A stretch of 64,000 nucleotides of DNA from Methylocystis sp. IM3 (GTDB taxonomy: Bacteria > Pseudomonadota > Alphaproteobacteria > Rhizobiales > Beijerinckiaceae), in the NCBI RefSeq assembly GCF_038070105.1, contig NZ_JBBPBZ010000005.1:62001-126000 (forward strand). The letters are read 5' to 3'. This document shows, in pieces, positions 18,229 to 27,317 of the stretch. Positions within the stretch are counted from its first letter, which is position 1; each line of letters starts with the position of its first letter. Below the pieces are notes generated by a model, which was given only the letters and a program-made list of their open reading frames with translations, did not search any database and had not been told where the DNA came from. Made by a program: the position numbers and the translations under genes.

Positions 18229-18495
18229 TTAGCGCGAGCGCGAGGCCTCTTCCTCTTCATCGGCGGTCAAAAGCGTGACGATTTGGCTGGCTACTCCCTT
18301 CAAGGGACGGCCGGCTCCAAACACGTCGCGGTCGCCTGAAAGCCATATTGAGGCCTCTTCCAAGTCAACGATCATTGGCTTGAGAGACAAGAGCGCCATT
18401 ACGGCGCCATCGTCGAGATCTCCAAGAATGTGTAAGATGTCGTCGCGCCTCGCTAAACCTCTTTGCCCCTCGGCGCTGGGTGGCGACTGCGTCAT
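18229..18495 (-). CDS. Hypothetical protein upstream of HicA-like gene
   Basis: An 88-residue soluble protein, acidic overall, with the block DDILHILGDLDDGAVMALLS, then DLEEASIWLSGDRDVFG and an acidic end (TADEEEEASRSR). I chose the ATG at 18495, after GAGAGA, rather than the in-frame GTG/ATG further up. It starts the run leading into the HicA-like and GYD genes (24 bases to the next start). I do not recognise the family; by position it is a candidate partner of the HicA-like protein, but that is inference. Confidence 0.55.
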   Translation of the reverse strand: MTQSPPSAEGQRGLARRDDILHILGDLDDGAVMALLSLKPMIVDLEEASIWLSGDRDVFGAGRPLKGVASQIVTLLTADEEEEASRSR

Positions 18496-18812
18496 CGGTC
18501 TCTCTCCAACTCTCGTCGAGGCCTGGCGCACCCCGGCTGGATCGCTTCAACCGCGTGCTCTCTGACGGTTCCATGTCATGAAGCGGATGTCTCCATGCTC
18601 GATCAAATTCGGGCCGACATAGATTATCAGCTTGCTTCCAGCCTCTTTATGAGGCGCGTGGCGAGGGCTGTTGAAAGCGAAGCCATTCCTTGGCGGCCGT
18701 TGAGTAAACTGTAGTTCGAGGAGCGGAAAATCAAGCTGGGATTGCCGCACGGCGGAAATAAGAGCGCCGGTGAGGAGTTCAGCACGGGTCGTCGCAACCC
18801 CAGGAACGCGCC
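18496..18812. other. Gap with no firm gene
   Basis: About 315 bases. On the minus strand a frame containing GSKLIIYVGPNLIEHGDI reads like coding sequence but has no good start and belongs to no family I know. On the plus strand MLDQIRADIDYQLASSLF is a short possible peptide at 18595. Neither is supported enough to call. Confidence 0.4.
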
Positions 18813-19937
18813 TCAGGCTGTTTGGCGCCGCCACGAAAGCGCGAGCCTCCCTCCGGAGGTCGAAGAGACCCGCGCGCCCAGCTTGCGGCTTTCGTAGTCG
18901 AGCTTGCGTTGGAGCCAGGCGACATCCGTCGCGGATGGCGGGCATAGGCTGAATCGTCTGATTTGCAGGGGCGTCATCTCAAGCGCAAGAAGGAAGCCTG
19001 TCCCCGCCTCAACTTCGGCGAAATACATCAGCGCCAAATCGCCCCTATATTCCTCGTAGCCGGAAATTCCTTCGTAATCGTTGAGAAAGTCACCACATCC
19101 ATAAAGGATGAGGCGATCGCGATAGACCTCGATTCCCTTTGGATGATGCGACGAATGGCAATGCAACACGGAAATCGGCGCGGCGTCAATCAATCGACGA
19201 GCAAACTTTCTATCGTCATTTGAAACCTCATAGCCCCAGTTCGGTCCACAGTGCACGGAAAGCACGACGACGTCGTCGGGTTCGACCGCGCGCGAAATTG
19301 CGTCAACAATCCGCGAGACGTTGTGCTCGGACAAACTCGGCAATAGCGCAATGCCGGCCGCATCGGATTTTGCCGCCCAGCTCATAGGCGCTCCGCTCGA
19401 GACGCAAGCGCAGGAAAAGATGAGGACGCGTCCTCTGTCGGGAATTTCGAAAACAGCGGGCGCCCAAGCCTCCGCCAGGCAATGGCCAGCCCCGGCCGGT
19501 TTTATTTTCACGCGTTCGAGGGTCTCGAGTGTGTCGAACAAACCCGCGCGGCCCCAATCCAGGACATGGTTATTGGCGAGCGCGCAGCAGTCCACGCCGG
19601 CACTAATCAGGCAGCCAGCATTTTCCGGGCTCATTCGGTAATTTATCCCCTTGGGAAAATAGCTTTCGTTTCGAGTGACGCTTGTTTCGAGGTTGATGAT
19701 ACGCAGGTCAGGTTTGGCGCGCTCGAATTCTTGGAGCGCAGTTCCCCAAATATAGGAAAACGGCGCGGATCTCGGGATGTCGCCGTGCACATCTTCGGCG
19801 AGTCCAACATATTCCTCCGCTGAGGCCATACATTCTTCGTAAATGCGAGGGTTGCACGGATAGGGCAAAATCTGGTCGATGCCGCGTCCAGTCATCACAT
19901 CCCCGCAAAGGAACAGCTTGATCGAGGAGGGGCGCAT
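18813..19937 (-). CDS. CapA-family metallophosphatase
   Basis: A 374-residue protein of the PGA-capsule/CapA family (calcineurin-like fold). Metal-site blocks appear in order: IKLFLCGDVMTGRGIDQIL at the start, IINLETSVT, CCALANNHVLDWG, VVLSVHCGPNWG and LHCHSSHHPKGIE. These fit the D-N-H pattern of the family. There is no signal peptide, so it is probably cytoplasmic. I placed the start at the ATG at 19937, since the codons before it have no family similarity and an AGGA precedes this ATG. CapA homologues handle poly-gamma-glutamate or act as stress-linked phosphatases; the substrate here is unknown. Confidence 0.85.
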   Translation of the reverse strand: MRPSSIKLFLCGDVMTGRGIDQILPYPCNPRIYEECMASAEEYVGLAEDVHGDIPRSAPFSYIWGTALQEFERAKPDLRIINLETSVTRNESYFPKGINYRMSPENAGCLISAGVDCCALANNHVLDWGRAGLFDTLETLERVKIKPAGAGHCLAEAWAPAVFEIPDRGRVLIFSCACVSSGAPMSWAAKSDAAGIALLPSLSEHNVSRIVDAISRAVEPDDVVVLSVHCGPNWGYEVSNDDRKFARRLIDAAPISVLHCHSSHHPKGIEVYRDRLILYGCGDFLNDYEGISGYEEYRGDLALMYFAEVEAGTGFLLALEMTPLQIRRFSLCPPSATDVAWLQRKLDYESRKLGARVSSTSGGRLALSWRRQTA

Positions 19938-20148
19938 GCATTTGAATCCTGAATGTCCTATAGGGCCTTGGAGGCGCGGCCTTTCATTGAAGATGTCAAG
20001 TCGGCATGTCTCGGCACAATTTCTATCCCTGCAGCCGATTCGCAAGCCGAGCGATTCAGCCGAAGCGCGGTGGAACGGGCTGCTCCAGAAATTGGAAAAA
20101 ACTCTCAGAGCGTTGCGCGCGGCTGAAAGCAAAATGATAGGTCTCCGC

Positions 20149-20315
20149 CTACCTTCTTTCCTCTCCGAGATGAGTCGTGAACCAGTCGGTCGCCAATCCG
20201 ACCACCGTCTCTAGGGCGCCGGATTCTTCGAAAAGATGCGTGGCTCCTGGTACGATCTCGAGGCGCGCCTCACATCGCAGCATACGTAGGGCGGCGCGAT
20301 TGAGTTCGATGACCT
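20149..20315 (-). pseudogene. Dienelactone-hydrolase-like fragment, C-terminal end
   Basis: Read leftward, this piece gives EVIELNRAALRMLRCEARLE, IVPGATHLFEESGALETV and ATDWFTTHLGEERR before a TAG. That is the C-terminal 50 residues of the hydrolase domain often fused to phosphoribosyltransferases; its His is in GATHLFEE. The rest of the gene is missing; unrelated hydrolase coding sequence on the opposite strand begins at the junction near 20312. The matching N-terminal part of such a domain lies at 48341-48535. Confidence 0.75.
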
Positions 20316-20830
20316 CCGTCTCTTATCGCGGCTATGGCGGCTCTAGCGGTTCGCCAACAGAATTCGGTCTGATGCGCGATGACGAGGCCGCATATCGGGA
20401 GATCCGCGAGCGAGGGTATCCAAGCGATCGCATCGTTCTGATGGGAGAATCGCTTGGGACAGCCGTGGCTACAGCTGTGGCGAGCGTTCATGACGCAGCC
20501 GCCCTTGTTTTGGATTCGCCTTACTCGTCGGTCGCGGACGTCGCCGCGACCCATTATTGGATGTTTCCCGCACCGTGGCTGCTGCTCGATCGATACCGCG
20601 CTGATCTTGCGATTCGTCACGTTCATCTGCCGCTACTTGTCATCCACGGAGATGATGATTGGATAGTTCCGAGAAAATTATCGCAACGGCTGTTCAATCT
20701 CGCCAACGAACCCAAGACCTTCATCTCGGTATCCGGCGCCGGACACGTCGTGTTGGGGGCGCCCGGCGTTTTTCAGCGTGTTCGTGTGTGGATAGACGCA
20801 TGGACCGGCGTGAAGCGCGACAATTCCTAG
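20309..20830 (+). CDS. Alpha/beta hydrolase, N-terminally truncated
   Basis: From SYRGYGGSSG onward this is a Bem46/YfhR-type hydrolase: nucleophile Ser in VLMGESLGTAVAT, acid Asp in VIHGDDDWIVP and His in SGAGHVVLG, so the catalytic triad is present. What is missing is the first 70 or so residues with the HGN oxyanion region; the frame upstream of 20309 is antisense to the dienelactone-hydrolase fragment and is not homologous. The gene was probably cut by the rearrangement that joined the two pieces. Activity is doubtful. The nominal start at 20309 has no clear ribosome-binding site. Confidence 0.7.
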   Translation: MTSVSYRGYGGSSGSPTEFGLMRDDEAAYREIRERGYPSDRIVLMGESLGTAVATAVASVHDAAALVLDSPYSSVADVAATHYWMFPAPWLLLDRYRADLAIRHVHLPLLVIHGDDDWIVPRKLSQRLFNLANEPKTFISVSGAGHVVLGAPGVFQRVRVWIDAWTGVKRDNS

Positions 20831-21143
20831 GCGCCGAAATGAAGGTCGGTTTATGTTATTTGCCTAATCGAAGGAGTATCGAGTGGCGTTACTCCTAAGT
20901 CGCGATGATTGCAGGAGGCCCGTACGGACACATTCTATCGCTTGATACAAGCGGGCAGGCTGAAGGCGCTCGGGTCAGGCCTGCTCGTTGGCCCCCGGAT
21001 GACCGTAAAAGAGGCCTTCGACTTCGACGTCAAAGATCTGCCCGCTTGCGCAGGCGTAACCTTCTTGCTCCCAAGGCCAAGGACGTAACGGTTGTCCGAA
21101 GAGTGCGCCTCGGCGGAGGCGCTCGTCTGGGGTAAAGCCACTC
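20831..21143 (+). other. Gap with a possible coding remnant
   Basis: About 310 bases. A plus-strand frame ending near 21090 encodes TDTFYRLIQAGRLKALGSGL and VKEAFDFDVKDLPACAGVTF, which reads like real protein but has no start or family that I can name. It may be the end of a truncated gene. Confidence 0.35.
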
Positions 21144-21749
21144 TCAAAGCTTACCTTCCGGGATCGGCGACTCCTGCCGCCGGCTTCGTTCGTTTTTGTC
21201 CGCAGCAGCCTCTCGAAGAACCCAATGCCTCTGAGTTCGCAGTCGCTTTTTTAAGTCACGCCCCACTTGAGAGTTTTCTTCCTCCTCTTGTCTTGCTCGA
21301 ACATCGGCCCAATCTGACGGCGTCAGAACCGAGAGCGCGACAGGAAGGAACTCTCGTTCCACGCCCTCAATCTGACGCCTCTCATGTTGAAGGAATTTGC
21401 ACGCAGCCTCACAGAATGACTGGCGCGAAACCCGTTGCTCGTTGAGAATGTCGCGAAGATGGTCACTAAGAGCTTGGAGACTTGAAGCTGCGACGGCACG
21501 CTCCGCAAGAACATTTGCAATCGTTCTGTCGCACCATTCTTTCCGATTTTTAACTAAAGCGATCAAGAGATCCTCTCGCGGCCAGCAAAAATGATCGAGC
21601 AGAGATCGCAGGCAATCAGTCGTTTCATGAAGCAGCTCATAATCTGGTCGTTCTGCTCGCCCAAATCGAACACACTCTTCTTCAAGAACGCCTAGCAGCG
21701 CCTCGATTTCATGATGGTCGCGTCGAATTAACTGAATAACTGTCCGCAT
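21144..21749 (-). CDS. Hemerythrin-like (HHE) domain protein
   Basis: A 201-residue protein. The four-helix hemerythrin fold is indicated by RRDHHEIEALLGVLEEE (first His and Glu ligands), LHETTDCLRSLLDHFCWPRE with the family-typical D-H-F..P.ED block, and LQHERRQIEGVEREFLPVA. It should bind a di-iron centre that senses or carries oxygen or helps against reactive species. The start is the ATG at 21749 (MRTVIQLI); codons further upstream have no family similarity. The 45-residue basic tail after the domain is unusual. Hemerythrin genes are common companions of Hsp20 and DUF2267 genes. Confidence 0.85.
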   Translation of the reverse strand: MRTVIQLIRRDHHEIEALLGVLEEECVRFGRAERPDYELLHETTDCLRSLLDHFCWPREDLLIALVKNRKEWCDRTIANVLAERAVAASSLQALSDHLRDILNEQRVSRQSFCEAACKFLQHERRQIEGVEREFLPVALSVLTPSDWADVRARQEEEENSQVGRDLKKRLRTQRHWVLREAAADKNERSRRQESPIPEGKL

Positions 21750-22272
21750 TTGGCAGCCTTGGTCGCTTGATAAGTGGGGAGCGACGCTCCAGGCTTCCAG
21801 CTCAGCGTGGCAAAGCCGGCGCTCCTTTGATCGCGTGCGCCAATCCATGTCTTGGCCTCTTGCCCTCTAAACTGATGCAGGTGCGCGCAAAATCACCCCC
21901 CTACGCGCAAATCGACGGCTTCTAGATGGCGACTTTCTTCGCCGAGTCTGAAGCCGTAGGGGGACGGCGGGCGCGGGATACGCTTGTAGGCTCGGCCGCC
22001 TATTCCCGGCCCATGGGAGGCGGATTCGGTGGGTAACGCGACAGGGCGCAGGAAAGGCCTACGGCTATAACAAAGCCACATGCGCGCAGTCTTTGCGGTT
22101 GCCGTCGCGCCGTGAGATACGACGACTTCGGGGACCCGCCATTGGTGGCCCCCGTCCGAGTATTAAGGTCTATGGCGCTCGTGTCCGAGCCAGCGCCTCC
22201 CGCGCTCCCTCCGGCCAAAGCTTCACTCGGCTGCGTTGCAATTGCGAAGATGGACTCCTCCCTGATCATCGC
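21750..22272. other. Gap with no firm gene
   Basis: About 520 bases. A minus-strand frame (22000-22269) with ALAGGSAGGAGSDTSAIDLN and an AGGGAGGAG motif near its 5' end may be a small gene, but its start does not fit that motif. Nothing else is supported. Confidence 0.35.
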
Positions 22273-23400
22273 TCAGCGAGCTGGCGCCTTCGTCGTTTCG
22301 CGAAGCGTCAGGCATTCGGCCTCTCTGCCGCGCACAACACGACAATCGAGAAGAGGGCCTCGCGTTTCGGTTACGATTGTACGCTGACCTTCGCCGTGAT
22401 CATCGTCATGGAAGTAAATGACAACCCAGTCCCATACGCGCCCCAATTCATGAGCGCGCGAAGTGTTGGAATGAAGCGCGGTAAAATGCCACGGCCCCCG
22501 GTTCGTCTGGAAGACGGGAAGCCAGGCTTTCGACTCAGGATTAAATCGTTTGGGAGCAATGCGAGGTAGGACGTCAAGGGCGGCCTTTTCGCGATACTCG
22601 CGATCGATGTCGAGGAGAGTTTCGACGCTCGGCTCTACCTGCGTCGCGCTACGACGGGGGCGCACGCGGTCCAATAGCTGACGCAGTCCGGAACGGATCA
22701 TCGACGCCCGCCTCTTGCCGACGCCCTTGGGAGCCGGCGATTTCGGGTCGGCCAAGGCCGCCTCTAACTGCTCGAGCGTGGCGACCTTGAGTTCTTCATG
22801 CAATCGCTTCGCTAACTTTGGGCCAACGCCCGGAATCGCGCAGAAGACGTCTTCGGGCTCGGATGACCCGCGAAGTCGTTGAAGGTAGGGCCATTTGCCC
22901 ATGGCAACCATTTGCGCGACAGCCCCCGCTATTCCCTTCCCGACGTGAGGAATGCGATCAAGAGCCTCGACTCCGCCTTGTTTCAAAAGCTCGTCCACGC
23001 TGTGATCGAGCGACGCGACGGCGTCGGACGCTCGCCGATAAGCTGCCGCCCGGAATGGATTGTCCTGTTGCGCCGCGAGGAGGTCGGCCGCCTCACGTAG
23101 CCGCGCCGCGACAAATTCATTGACCGGAAATGTCGATCCAATTCGGTCAATTGATCCCGCCACGGCTTTATCCCTCTCTCCCAGATAGACGGAATCAGCC
23201 GGAAGCGAGTTCGTCAACGGCTTAATGTCCCTTGAGCCTCTTCGGCGACGGAGCCAAACGCCTTCTGCTAGGTCAGCGTCAATGGAACGCGTGGGCAACC
23301 GCTGTCGCTTCGTCGGCTCCGTTTGAAGAGGCCTGCTTTCTGCCTGTCTGCCTGTCCTAGTCGGCGCCGCCCCGCACTTCAGCAAATCCGCTTGCAACAC
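22273..23400 (-). CDS. Helix-hairpin-helix DNA-binding protein (PolX N-terminal-like)
   Basis: Up to 375 residues. The central part equals the DNA-binding front of family X polymerases: an 8-kDa-like helical domain (NEFVAARLREAADLLAAQQD, PFRAAAYRRASDAV), a first hairpin DRIPHVGKGIAGAVAQM and a second CAIPGVGPKLAKRLHEEL. The nucleotidyl-transfer palm and the PHP exonuclease are absent. The C-terminal 120 residues form a separate conserved-looking module (KAWLPVFQTNRGPWHFTALH, WDWVVIYFHDDDHGEGQRTI) that I cannot name. The first 90 residues are basic and low in conservation, so the real start may be internal to the GTG at 23400. It follows the sigma factor gene by 35 bases, probably in one operon. 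Confidence 0.75.
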   Translation of the reverse strand: MLQADLLKCGAAPTRTGRQAESRPLQTEPTKRQRLPTRSIDADLAEGVWLRRRRGSRDIKPLTNSLPADSVYLGERDKAVAGSIDRIGSTFPVNEFVAARLREAADLLAAQQDNPFRAAAYRRASDAVASLDHSVDELLKQGGVEALDRIPHVGKGIAGAVAQMVAMGKWPYLQRLRGSSEPEDVFCAIPGVGPKLAKRLHEELKVATLEQLEAALADPKSPAPKGVGKRRASMIRSGLRQLLDRVRPRRSATQVEPSVETLLDIDREYREKAALDVLPRIAPKRFNPESKAWLPVFQTNRGPWHFTALHSNTSRAHELGRVWDWVVIYFHDDDHGEGQRTIVTETRGPLLDCRVVRGREAECLTLRETTKAPAR

Positions 23401-23435
23401 GATGCCTGGCGGCCATTTAATTTTATGCGAAAAGC

Positions 23436-25295
23436 TTATGCAAAACTACGGAGTTTGTGCGCTCGGGATGGCTGACGCAGCTTGTCGAGCGCCTTACTTT
23501 CAATCTGCCGAATTCTCTCCCTTGTCACTCCGAATAATTTGCCCACCTCTTCAAGCGTGTGCTCCTGCATATCGCCGATGCCGAAACGCATCTTCAGGAT
23601 GCGCTGCTCGCGCGCAGTCAAGCCTTCGAGCGCTTCGGCGATATGGGTCCGGAGCGCATTGGCCTCTGCCGCCGTGTGGGGATTAATGGCGTCTGGAGCC
23701 TCGATCAGGTCGCCAAGGGTAGCGTCGCCGTCCTCGCCGACCGGAAGATCTAGAGATGTCGGCTCCCGTCCAAGGGACAGCATCCAATCGACATCCTGGC
23801 TCGAAACCCTGGCTCTCGTAGCGATTTCTTTGGCCTCGGGCAGGCGTCCCCGTTCCTGATAAAGTTTGCGCTGTTCCCGCCGGAGCTTGTTGGCTACTTC
23901 CACCATGTGCACGGGGACGCGGATTGTGTGGCCTTGATCCATGATGGCGCGCTCGATCGACTGCCGGATCCACCATGACGCATAGGTGGAGACTTTGACG
24001 CCGCGCCGGTAGTCAAACTTCTCGACAGCGCGCAGAAGCCCTAAATTCCCCTCCTGGATCAAATCGAGAAAATCCAAGGAGCAGCGGCGGCGATATTTCT
24101 TTGCAATCGAGACGACTAATCGGAGATTAGATCGCGCCAACTGCTCGCGCGCGTTGCGGACGTCTCGCTGAGCTTTCCGGACTCCAGAAACAATGTTGCG
24201 GAGCGTTGCGGTTGGCACGCCAACACGTTCCGCGATCGCCTGGATCGACCTTTGCAACTGACTCACGCGCGCTGCGTTACGCTGTTGATGATCAATGCTA
24301 TCGCACTGTTCGGCTACTTGCAGGAGCTCCCTTTCGATCCTCTGGAGATTGCGCAGCTCGTCCTCGAATGTTCCGATTAGGTCCAAGACGCGATCTGGAC
24401 GCAAACGCAGTTCCACGACCTCATGGCTCAATCTTGCAAGCAGGTCCTCCGATTGCGCATCGCTTACCTGGCTAAAATCCTCGCCAAGCGCAGCAAGGCG
24501 CGCTCGCCTGAGCTGAACGATCTGAGCAGAGAGCAGGGAAATGCGCTCGATGCGCGCAAGAACGGCCGGCGATAGCCGCGCCTCGCGGTCGACAAGACCG
24601 AGAGAGGGAGTCTCGGTGCCAATCGAGCAATGCGTTTCGACGTCGTTGACGCCTCCGGCGGGGCAGTCGTCAACGACTTGCGCGAGCCGATCATCGTTCC
24701 CGCGAAAAAGTGTTTCTTCAAGGAGAGAAAGATCGACGAGGTCCCGTAAGCGTCTGCGGCCTTGCCTTAGTTCATTGCCCCAATCGCGGATCTGCTGGAT
24801 AAGGAGTGGAGCCTCGCAGAGACGGCGCAGAATTGCCTGCTGGCCCGCTTCGATCCGCTCACCGAGGGAGATCTCGCCTTCGCGAGATAGCAGCGGACGG
24901 TTTCCCATTTCGCGAAAATAGACGTTCATAAGATCGCGAGAGAAACCTTCCTTTCCACGCGGCGCGCTCTCCTCCCGAGTTTCACGATTAGCCGAACAGA
25001 CCTCCCGGGGGGTCTCCGATAGCTTGGCCGCTTTGGGCGTCTTGGCATGATTCAGTTCGTCGAGAGGCGCTTCCGCCTCCTCGGCCGCGTAAATCATTTG
25101 GTCAATGAGAGCATCCTGGGATCCGAGGCAGACGCCCTCGTCCTCGTCGCGAAGTTGGAAATCAGATGGCAAAGCCAAAGAAGCGGTCCTCACAGTTGGC
25201 GCTGAGACGCGCGGCATCAGCACGCCGGGAATTCCACTCGAAAATTCCTTGATCCCGGCGTTGCAAGGATCGAGTCGGCCGTTTTGTGTCGCCAC
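23436..25295 (-). CDS. Sigma-70 family factor, RpoD-like paralogue
   Basis: A 619-residue sigma factor with nearly the full primary layout: region 1.2 ([20 protein letters not shown]), a non-conserved spacer, region 2 ([56 protein letters not shown]), region 3 (IRVPVHMVE) and region 4 with the -35 helix ([20 protein letters not shown]). Region 1.1 is replaced by about 115 unrelated residues. It is therefore a primary-type sigma able to read -10 and -35 boxes, but it differs from a housekeeping RpoD in length and front end. The GTG at 25295 is the longest start; an ATG at 25217 is possible. It may direct transcription of this island. Confidence 0.9.
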   Translation of the reverse strand: MATQNGRLDPCNAGIKEFSSGIPGVLMPRVSAPTVRTASLALPSDFQLRDEDEGVCLGSQDALIDQMIYAAEEAEAPLDELNHAKTPKAAKLSETPREVCSANRETREESAPRGKEGFSRDLMNVYFREMGNRPLLSREGEISLGERIEAGQQAILRRLCEAPLLIQQIRDWGNELRQGRRRLRDLVDLSLLEETLFRGNDDRLAQVVDDCPAGGVNDVETHCSIGTETPSLGLVDREARLSPAVLARIERISLLSAQIVQLRRARLAALGEDFSQVSDAQSEDLLARLSHEVVELRLRPDRVLDLIGTFEDELRNLQRIERELLQVAEQCDSIDHQQRNAARVSQLQRSIQAIAERVGVPTATLRNIVSGVRKAQRDVRNAREQLARSNLRLVVSIAKKYRRRCSLDFLDLIQEGNLGLLRAVEKFDYRRGVKVSTYASWWIRQSIERAIMDQGHTIRVPVHMVEVANKLRREQRKLYQERGRLPEAKEIATRARVSSQDVDWMLSLGREPTSLDLPVGEDGDATLGDLIEAPDAINPHTAAEANALRTHIAEALEGLTAREQRILKMRFGIGDMQEHTLEEVGKLFGVTRERIRQIESKALDKLRQPSRAHKLRSFA

Positions 25296-25618
25296 ATCAT
25301 GAGCGAATGGAAATGGGGACGGCGGCGCGCCCTACCGCGTTTAAAGCTCAGATGGCGCCTAACACTGGAAATTCAATAGGTTATCTGGATTCCGCGGACG
25401 ACTTCCTGATGGCCTCACTCCGTCGCTGCCGCGGCCAAGCCACGCTGGGAAGGCGCTCGAGCTGGGGCCGCAGTTGCGGTTTGGCTTGGCTCCGCCTTGT
25501 TCACCCGGCTAGGTCGCGACATGTAATGGAGGTCAGGCGCCCTCGACGGATATCACCCTTCGGCCGCCCGGAGGACAGCTGAAGGTCCAGGTAGATTAAC
25601 CTGAGAGAGGATCTTCGA
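25296..25618 (+). other. Intergenic region between divergent genes
   Basis: About 320 bases upstream of both the sigma factor gene and the unknown gene at 25619. No supported gene. It should contain their promoters, but I could not identify boxes with confidence. Confidence 0.4.
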
Positions 25619-26092
25619 ATGGAAACCTACCCGATTGAAATAGAGCCAGAGCAGGTCGTCGACTGGATCATCGCGGAAAGCCGCCTTTCGCCGTCGGAAT
25701 TCAAAATACGTGCAAGGCGTGCAGTCGAAGCGCGCGAGCTTCCGGGCAGGAAAGAGTTGCGACTGGGCGGCGAGGAGCGCGAAGATCTTAGCGAAATCGC
25801 CACCGTTGGCACGCTGGAAATTGCTCCTGCTCAAGCGGCGGATGGGTGGAGCTTGACTGTCGTTGTCGAGGACGAATTCGGCCCGCGCATTTTTGACGAC
25901 CCAGAAGCGGTTGCGGGAGAGCGTGAAATCGACGTCGCGGCATTTTATGATTTATTCATTCGTCCGCGGCGAGGCGCTGCGACGGCTATGGCAACGGTAG
26001 ATAGTCCGGCGGCCAGAGCGCGGGTGACGCGTTTAACGCAAGACATAGAAACCGACCGCCACGGATCGAGCCGTCGCGTCTCGCATCGTTGA
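25619..26092 (+). CDS. Conserved-looking hypothetical protein
   Basis: A 157-residue protein with a good GAGAGG site before the ATG. The N-terminal 55 residues are charged and helical (EPEQVVDWIIAESRLSPSEF); the middle has beta-like strands (DGWSLTVVVEDEFGPRIFDD) and the C-terminus is basic. No membrane segment or signal peptide. Family not recognised. It lies alone on the plus strand opposite the sigma factor. Confidence 0.6.
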   Translation: METYPIEIEPEQVVDWIIAESRLSPSEFKIRARRAVEARELPGRKELRLGGEEREDLSEIATVGTLEIAPAQAADGWSLTVVVEDEFGPRIFDDPEAVAGEREIDVAAFYDLFIRPRRGAATAMATVDSPAARARVTRLTQDIETDRHGSSRRVSHR

Positions 26093-26283
26093 ATTGGCGG
26101 GCATTCGGCTTTGGCCGCCTGGGCCGTCGGCGACCTCGCAGAGAAAAACGAAAGGTGCTTTGATAGAAAGGCGGCCGCCAAAGAAATTAGCGCGACCCAC
26201 ATGTAGATGCTGAACGTCTTAAGAGCCCGCGGCAGGGGCATGGTCAAGGCCCGATATTCGAGGAATGAAGCTTTGGAGGAAAA

Positions 26284-26481
26284 ATGAAAATGCCAGATCA
26301 AACCTTTAAGCCGGGAGAAACTGTTCGGTTGAAATCGGGCGGCCCCCTAATGACGGTCGCGTATTTCGAATCGCAAGCTCATCCTCCTTCCTTCCATGTC
26401 GTTTGGTTCGATCACGAAAACAAAAAACACGAAGCCAATTTCGTCCCGGAGACTTTAAAGCGCGACGACGGCGCGAGCTGA
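26284..26481 (+). CDS. DUF2158 (YodC-type) small protein
   Basis: A 65-residue protein with the family pattern: FKPGETVRLKSGGPLMTVAY, then CVWF-type strand VVWFDHENKKHEANF and ETLKRDD. A strong GGAGG lies just before the ATG. DUF2158 proteins are small SH3-like barrels of unknown role, often next to stress and plasmid genes. Confidence 0.88.
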   Translation: MKMPDQTFKPGETVRLKSGGPLMTVAYFESQAHPPSFHVVWFDHENKKHEANFVPETLKRDDGAS

Positions 26482-26632
26482 CGGCTCTTCCGGGTGGATC
26501 CAGTCTCAGCCGAGCGACGGGCGTCAACGCTTCACTGACCGCATAGAGGCATGTTGCGCCTTATCGGCATGAGGTTTGACAGTGATCGCTTACGCCCACA
26601 GCCTCGTCTAAAACCGCGAGGTCGCCTCGGCG

Positions 26633-26758
26633 CTATCCACCAACCTTTCGCGGCCAAAATAGGATCGCCAGCACGATTGCCCAGACGATGCCCCAGCCGA
26701 GCCAGGTGATGTTCGGATGAGCAGCCTGCCATTCAAGAACGCGCTTATGGATGGTCAT
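26633..26758 (-). CDS. 41-residue membrane peptide, hypothetical
   Basis: A very short gene: a soluble N-terminus with MTIHKRVLEWQAAHPNITW, then one transmembrane helix at about residues 19-35 (LGWGIVWAIVLAILFW) and a basic end (PRKVGG). Positive charge on both sides of a single helix and codon use like the neighbours suggest a real membrane peptide. Upstream, GGGAAAAG is a modest ribosome-binding site. No family known to me. It is easily missed because of its size. Confidence 0.55.
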   Translation of the reverse strand: MTIHKRVLEWQAAHPNITWLGWGIVWAIVLAILFWPRKVGG

Positions 26759-26885
26759 CTGTGCTTTTCCCGGATCCTTGCCGGCTTTGCCAACTTTTCC
26801 CTATCCGCTGTTTTCGACAAGGGGCGTCGGGCCCAAATCGGCGGCGCTTTGTTCCTATTCGCGCCAATCCGGCGAGGCCAGCAGT

Positions 26886-27317
26886 TCAGCTTTGCGGCGG
26901 ACCGAGAATCTCGTGCAACGCCGCCTCGACTCGCCGCCATGTTATGGCCTGGTCGCTTTCGCCTTTCTCTTCGAGAGAGGCAGCCTTTTGAGCGGCTTCC
27001 GCAATGGCCTTTGCTCCGTGCGCGTAAAATAATTGTCGAGCGTAATCCTGAATTTCTAGCTCTTCCATCTTCGTTTTTTCCTCCGCCGTCGGCAGGCGGC
27101 GGCCACCCCCTAGGGCGGCCTGGTCGCCAGTCTTCAATATCTTGAACCCGGCCCTGTGAAGCCCATTCATCGCGGCCAGGGCAAGATGCCGACTTTCCTC
27201 CTTTTGGCGAAGGATCGGATCGCGAGGGCGCCCGCCCTCGATTCCAGGATAATCAATATTAGCCCGCTCGATTGCTCTCTGCATCACATCTAGGATTTCC
27301 CCTTCGTTCGCATCCAT
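26886..27317 (-). CDS. Hypothetical protein, charged and helical
   Basis: A 143-residue soluble protein without recognised domain. Blocks such as EGEILDVMQRAIERANIDYP, HLALAAMNGLHRAGFKI and EELEIQDYARQLFYAHGAKA predict helices throughout. I chose the ATG at 27317 (MDANEGE), preceded by GCGGAG, over longer in-frame starts. The same strand carries the 41-residue membrane peptide downstream. Confidence 0.6.
   Translation of the reverse strand: MDANEGEILDVMQRAIERANIDYPGIEGGRPRDPILRQKEESRHLALAAMNGLHRAGFKILKTGDQAALGGGRRLPTAEEKTKMEELEIQDYARQLFYAHGAKAIAEAAQKAASLEEKGESDQAITWRRVEAALHEILGPPQS

Noticed and set aside
17968..18495. A complete HicAB toxin-antitoxin pair
   Set aside because: The upstream protein does not have the HicB fold pattern, so only the HicA-like half is claimed.
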